Part shown: in pieces, positions 62,874 through 64,000 of the stretch
Position numbering within the stretch: position 1 is the stretch's first letter
Layout: every line of letters starts with the position of its first letter
Origin: Aquamicrobium sp.
Lineage (GTDB): Bacteria > Pseudomonadota > Alphaproteobacteria > Rhizobiales > Rhizobiaceae
Direction of reading: 5' to 3'
Length of the DNA: 64,000 bases
NCBI RefSeq assembly: GCF_023954335.1
Contig: NZ_JAMLIE010000001.1
Span: 1,612,001 to 1,676,000, forward strand
Notes under the pieces: generated by a model
What the model was told of the DNA's origin: nothing
Databases searched by the model: none
The model's input: the letters and a program-made list of their open reading frames with translations, nothing else
Program-made: the position numbers and the translations under genes

Positions 62874-63764
62874 TCAGCCGGCGTAGGCCGCCTTGCTGGC
62901 GCGCAGGAAATCCTCCAGCCGGGCCGGGGCGCGGCCGGTGAGGGTGCGCAGGTCGTCCGTGGTCGCGGCAATGCGGCCCGAGCGGGTGTTGGCGTCGAAC
63001 GAGGCTAGGAGCGCGGCGACGGGGGCCGGCAGGCCCGCTTTTTCCAGTCCCGCCGCCAGCTCGGCGTCCGAGACCTGAACGACAGTGATCTCCTTGCCCG
63101 CGATCTTCGAGACCAGCGCCGCGATCTCGCCATTGGTCGGGGCCTCGTCGCCGGTCAGCGTGTAGGTCGCGCTCTCGCCGACGGGCGCGGCGAGCACGGC
63201 GGCGATGGCCTCGGCGATGTCGTCGCGCGCAACATAGGCGGTGCGCCCGTCGCCGGCCGAGGTGTACCAGCGGCCGCTCGAAACCGCCTGCGGCAGGCTG
63301 CCGAGCAGGTTCTCGAAATACCACGAATTGCGGAAGATAACGTGGGGGATGCCCGTCGCCTTCACCGCCTCCTCCGAGCCGAAATGGTCGGGCGCGAACA
63401 GGATCGGCGAGCCCGGCTCGGGCTCCGGCATCGAGGTGTAGAGGATCTGGCTCGCCCCGGCCGCGGCCGCCGCCGCGATCGCCGCCTTGTGCTGGGCGAG
63501 GCGCTTGCCGGGCTCGCCGACCGCGTCGGTCGAGACGATAAGGATGCGCCCGCCGCCGGCGAAGGCGTCGTTCAGCGATGCGGGGTCGTCGAAATCGGCC
63601 CTGCGCGTCTCGATGCCCTTCGCGGCCAGCGCTGCGAGCTTTTCCGGGCTGCGGCTCGCCGCGACGATGCGGGACGGCGCGACCGCGAAGGTCTCGACGA
63701 GGTGACGGACGATCCGCTGCCCGAGATGGCCGGCCGCGCCGGTGACGATGATCCTGTCGCTCAT
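62874..63764 (-). CDS. NAD(P)-binding oxidoreductase, QorB/NmrA type
   Basis: The product is 296 residues. The nucleotide motif is RIIVTGAAGHLGQRIVRHLV. Further features are DFDDPASLNDAFAGGGRILI, SQILYTSMPEPEPGSPILFA, TGIPHVIFRNSWYFENLLGS and AYVARDDIAEAIAAVLAAPV. It fits the quinone oxidoreductase 2 (QorB/YtfG) type of atypical SDR. It diverges from an HxlR-type regulator, as ytfG does from ytfH, suggesting redox- or quinone-responsive control. Confidence 0.85.
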   Translation of the reverse strand: MSDRIIVTGAAGHLGQRIVRHLVETFAVAPSRIVAASRSPEKLAALAAKGIETRRADFDDPASLNDAFAGGGRILIVSTDAVGEPGKRLAQHKAAIAAAAAAGASQILYTSMPEPEPGSPILFAPDHFGSEEAVKATGIPHVIFRNSWYFENLLGSLPQAVSSGRWYTSAGDGRTAYVARDDIAEAIAAVLAAPVGESATYTLTGDEAPTNGEIAALVSKIAGKEITVVQVSDAELAAGLEKAGLPAPVAALLASFDANTRSGRIAATTDDLRTLTGRAPARLEDFLRASKAAYAG

Positions 63765-63801
63765 GTCGGCGATTCTCCTGTTGACGATACGCTCTCTTTT
63801 T

Positions 63802-63828
63802 GAGACTTGCTCCTATCTAGAGACTTGC
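63802..63828. promoter_or_regulatory. Direct repeats in the qorB-hxlR intergenic region
   Basis: GAGACTTGC occurs at 63802-63810 and 63820-63828, 18 bases apart, in the 120-base divergent promoter region. They are candidate binding sites for the HxlR-type protein. Confidence 0.45.
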
Positions 63829-63884
63829 AGCCCGCGGTAAAGAAGGCAGTTTCGCGGGAGATGGTTACGCGCAGGGAACCGCCA

Positions 63885-64000
63885 TGGACGCAAAGCCCGC
63901 CTCGCTGAGAACGAAGCTCCAGATCTACAAGGCCGGCGCGCCGGGCGGCGGCATCGGCGATTGCCCGGTGCGCGACGTCATCGCCAATGTCAGCGGCAAG
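63885..64000 (+). CDS. HxlR-type transcriptional regulator (start only)
   Basis: The first 38 codons are present; the gene runs off the window. After MDAKPASLRTKLQIYKAG comes GDCPVRDVIANVSGK, the conserved Cys-Pro-Val-Arg and following helix that open HxlR winged-helix domains; in this family the Cys can sense quinones or oxidants. It diverges from the QorB-like gene, the usual partner. Confidence 0.7.

Overview
The window looks like a chromosome segment of an alphaproteobacterium of the order Hyphomicrobiales (Rhizobiales), close to the Mesorhizobium/Aminobacter type. It is GC-rich. The right half carries a gene order familiar from that order: hflK-hflC-DUF2065-degP, then serB/miaA and ilvB-ilvH. 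It also carries an intergenic repeat family that I associate with the order. This assignment is by recognition only; no search was run.

Layout. (1) 1-4.8 kb: a stress and envelope group with a tandem universal stress protein, a patatin-like lipase, a phospholipase D/cardiolipin synthase-like protein and an HdeD-type membrane protein. (2) 5.4-16.8 kb: an 11-kb phage-derived element. It has a RepA-like AAA ATPase followed by six iteron-like 9-mers, an HK97-type major capsid protein, a P27-type small terminase, a small tape-measure-tail-like protein, an XRE repressor, an excisionase-like protein and a tyrosine integrase that is cut off. No large terminase, portal or protease is visible, so it may be a phage satellite or a reduced prophage. 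(3) 16.8-23.7 kb: a second, heavily rearranged prophage. It holds a truncated serine recombinase, DUF2924 and primase fragments, a RuvC-like nuclease, a portal gene split by an IS3-family element, an in-frame ClpP-protease/GH19-lysin fusion, and a holin. (4) 23.9-24.9 kb: a frameshifted winged-helix regulator and a second decayed IS3 element.

(5) 25.2-33.8 kb: a singlet-oxygen type RpoE-ChrR module of the kind known from Rhodobacter. It has the ECF sigma factor, its zinc anti-sigma factor, an SDR and DUF2177. Divergent to these is a tightly coupled operon: FAD oxidoreductase, DUF1365, cyclopropane synthase-like protein, photolyase and TspO-like protein. A fasciclin protein lies apart. Promoters of the form TGATCC-N18-TAA precede the operon and the fasciclin gene. 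The block reads like a transferred stress module.

(6) 34.6-36.9 kb: the module ends at a 5'-truncated ribonucleotide reductase beta gene, followed by an exported protein and an N-formylglutamate amidohydrolase family enzyme. (7) 37.1-45.6 kb: a catabolic cluster with a complete branched-chain-type ABC transporter (ATPases, permeases, binding protein), two paralogous isochorismatase-fold amidohydrolases, a glutamine synthetase family enzyme and an RpiR regulator. The substrate is unknown.

(8) 45.9-64 kb: mostly core genes. These are the HflKC membrane protease regulator, DUF2065, DegP, a GNAT enzyme, SerB, MiaA, a HerA-like ATPase, an acyltransferase, acetolactate synthase large and small subunits behind a leader-peptide attenuator, a LysE exporter, a RecD-like helicase, an alpha/beta hydrolase bracketed by inverted heptamer arrays, PdxJ, a QorB-like NAD(P)-binding protein, and the start of a divergent HxlR regulator. 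No tRNA, rRNA or CRISPR array was seen.
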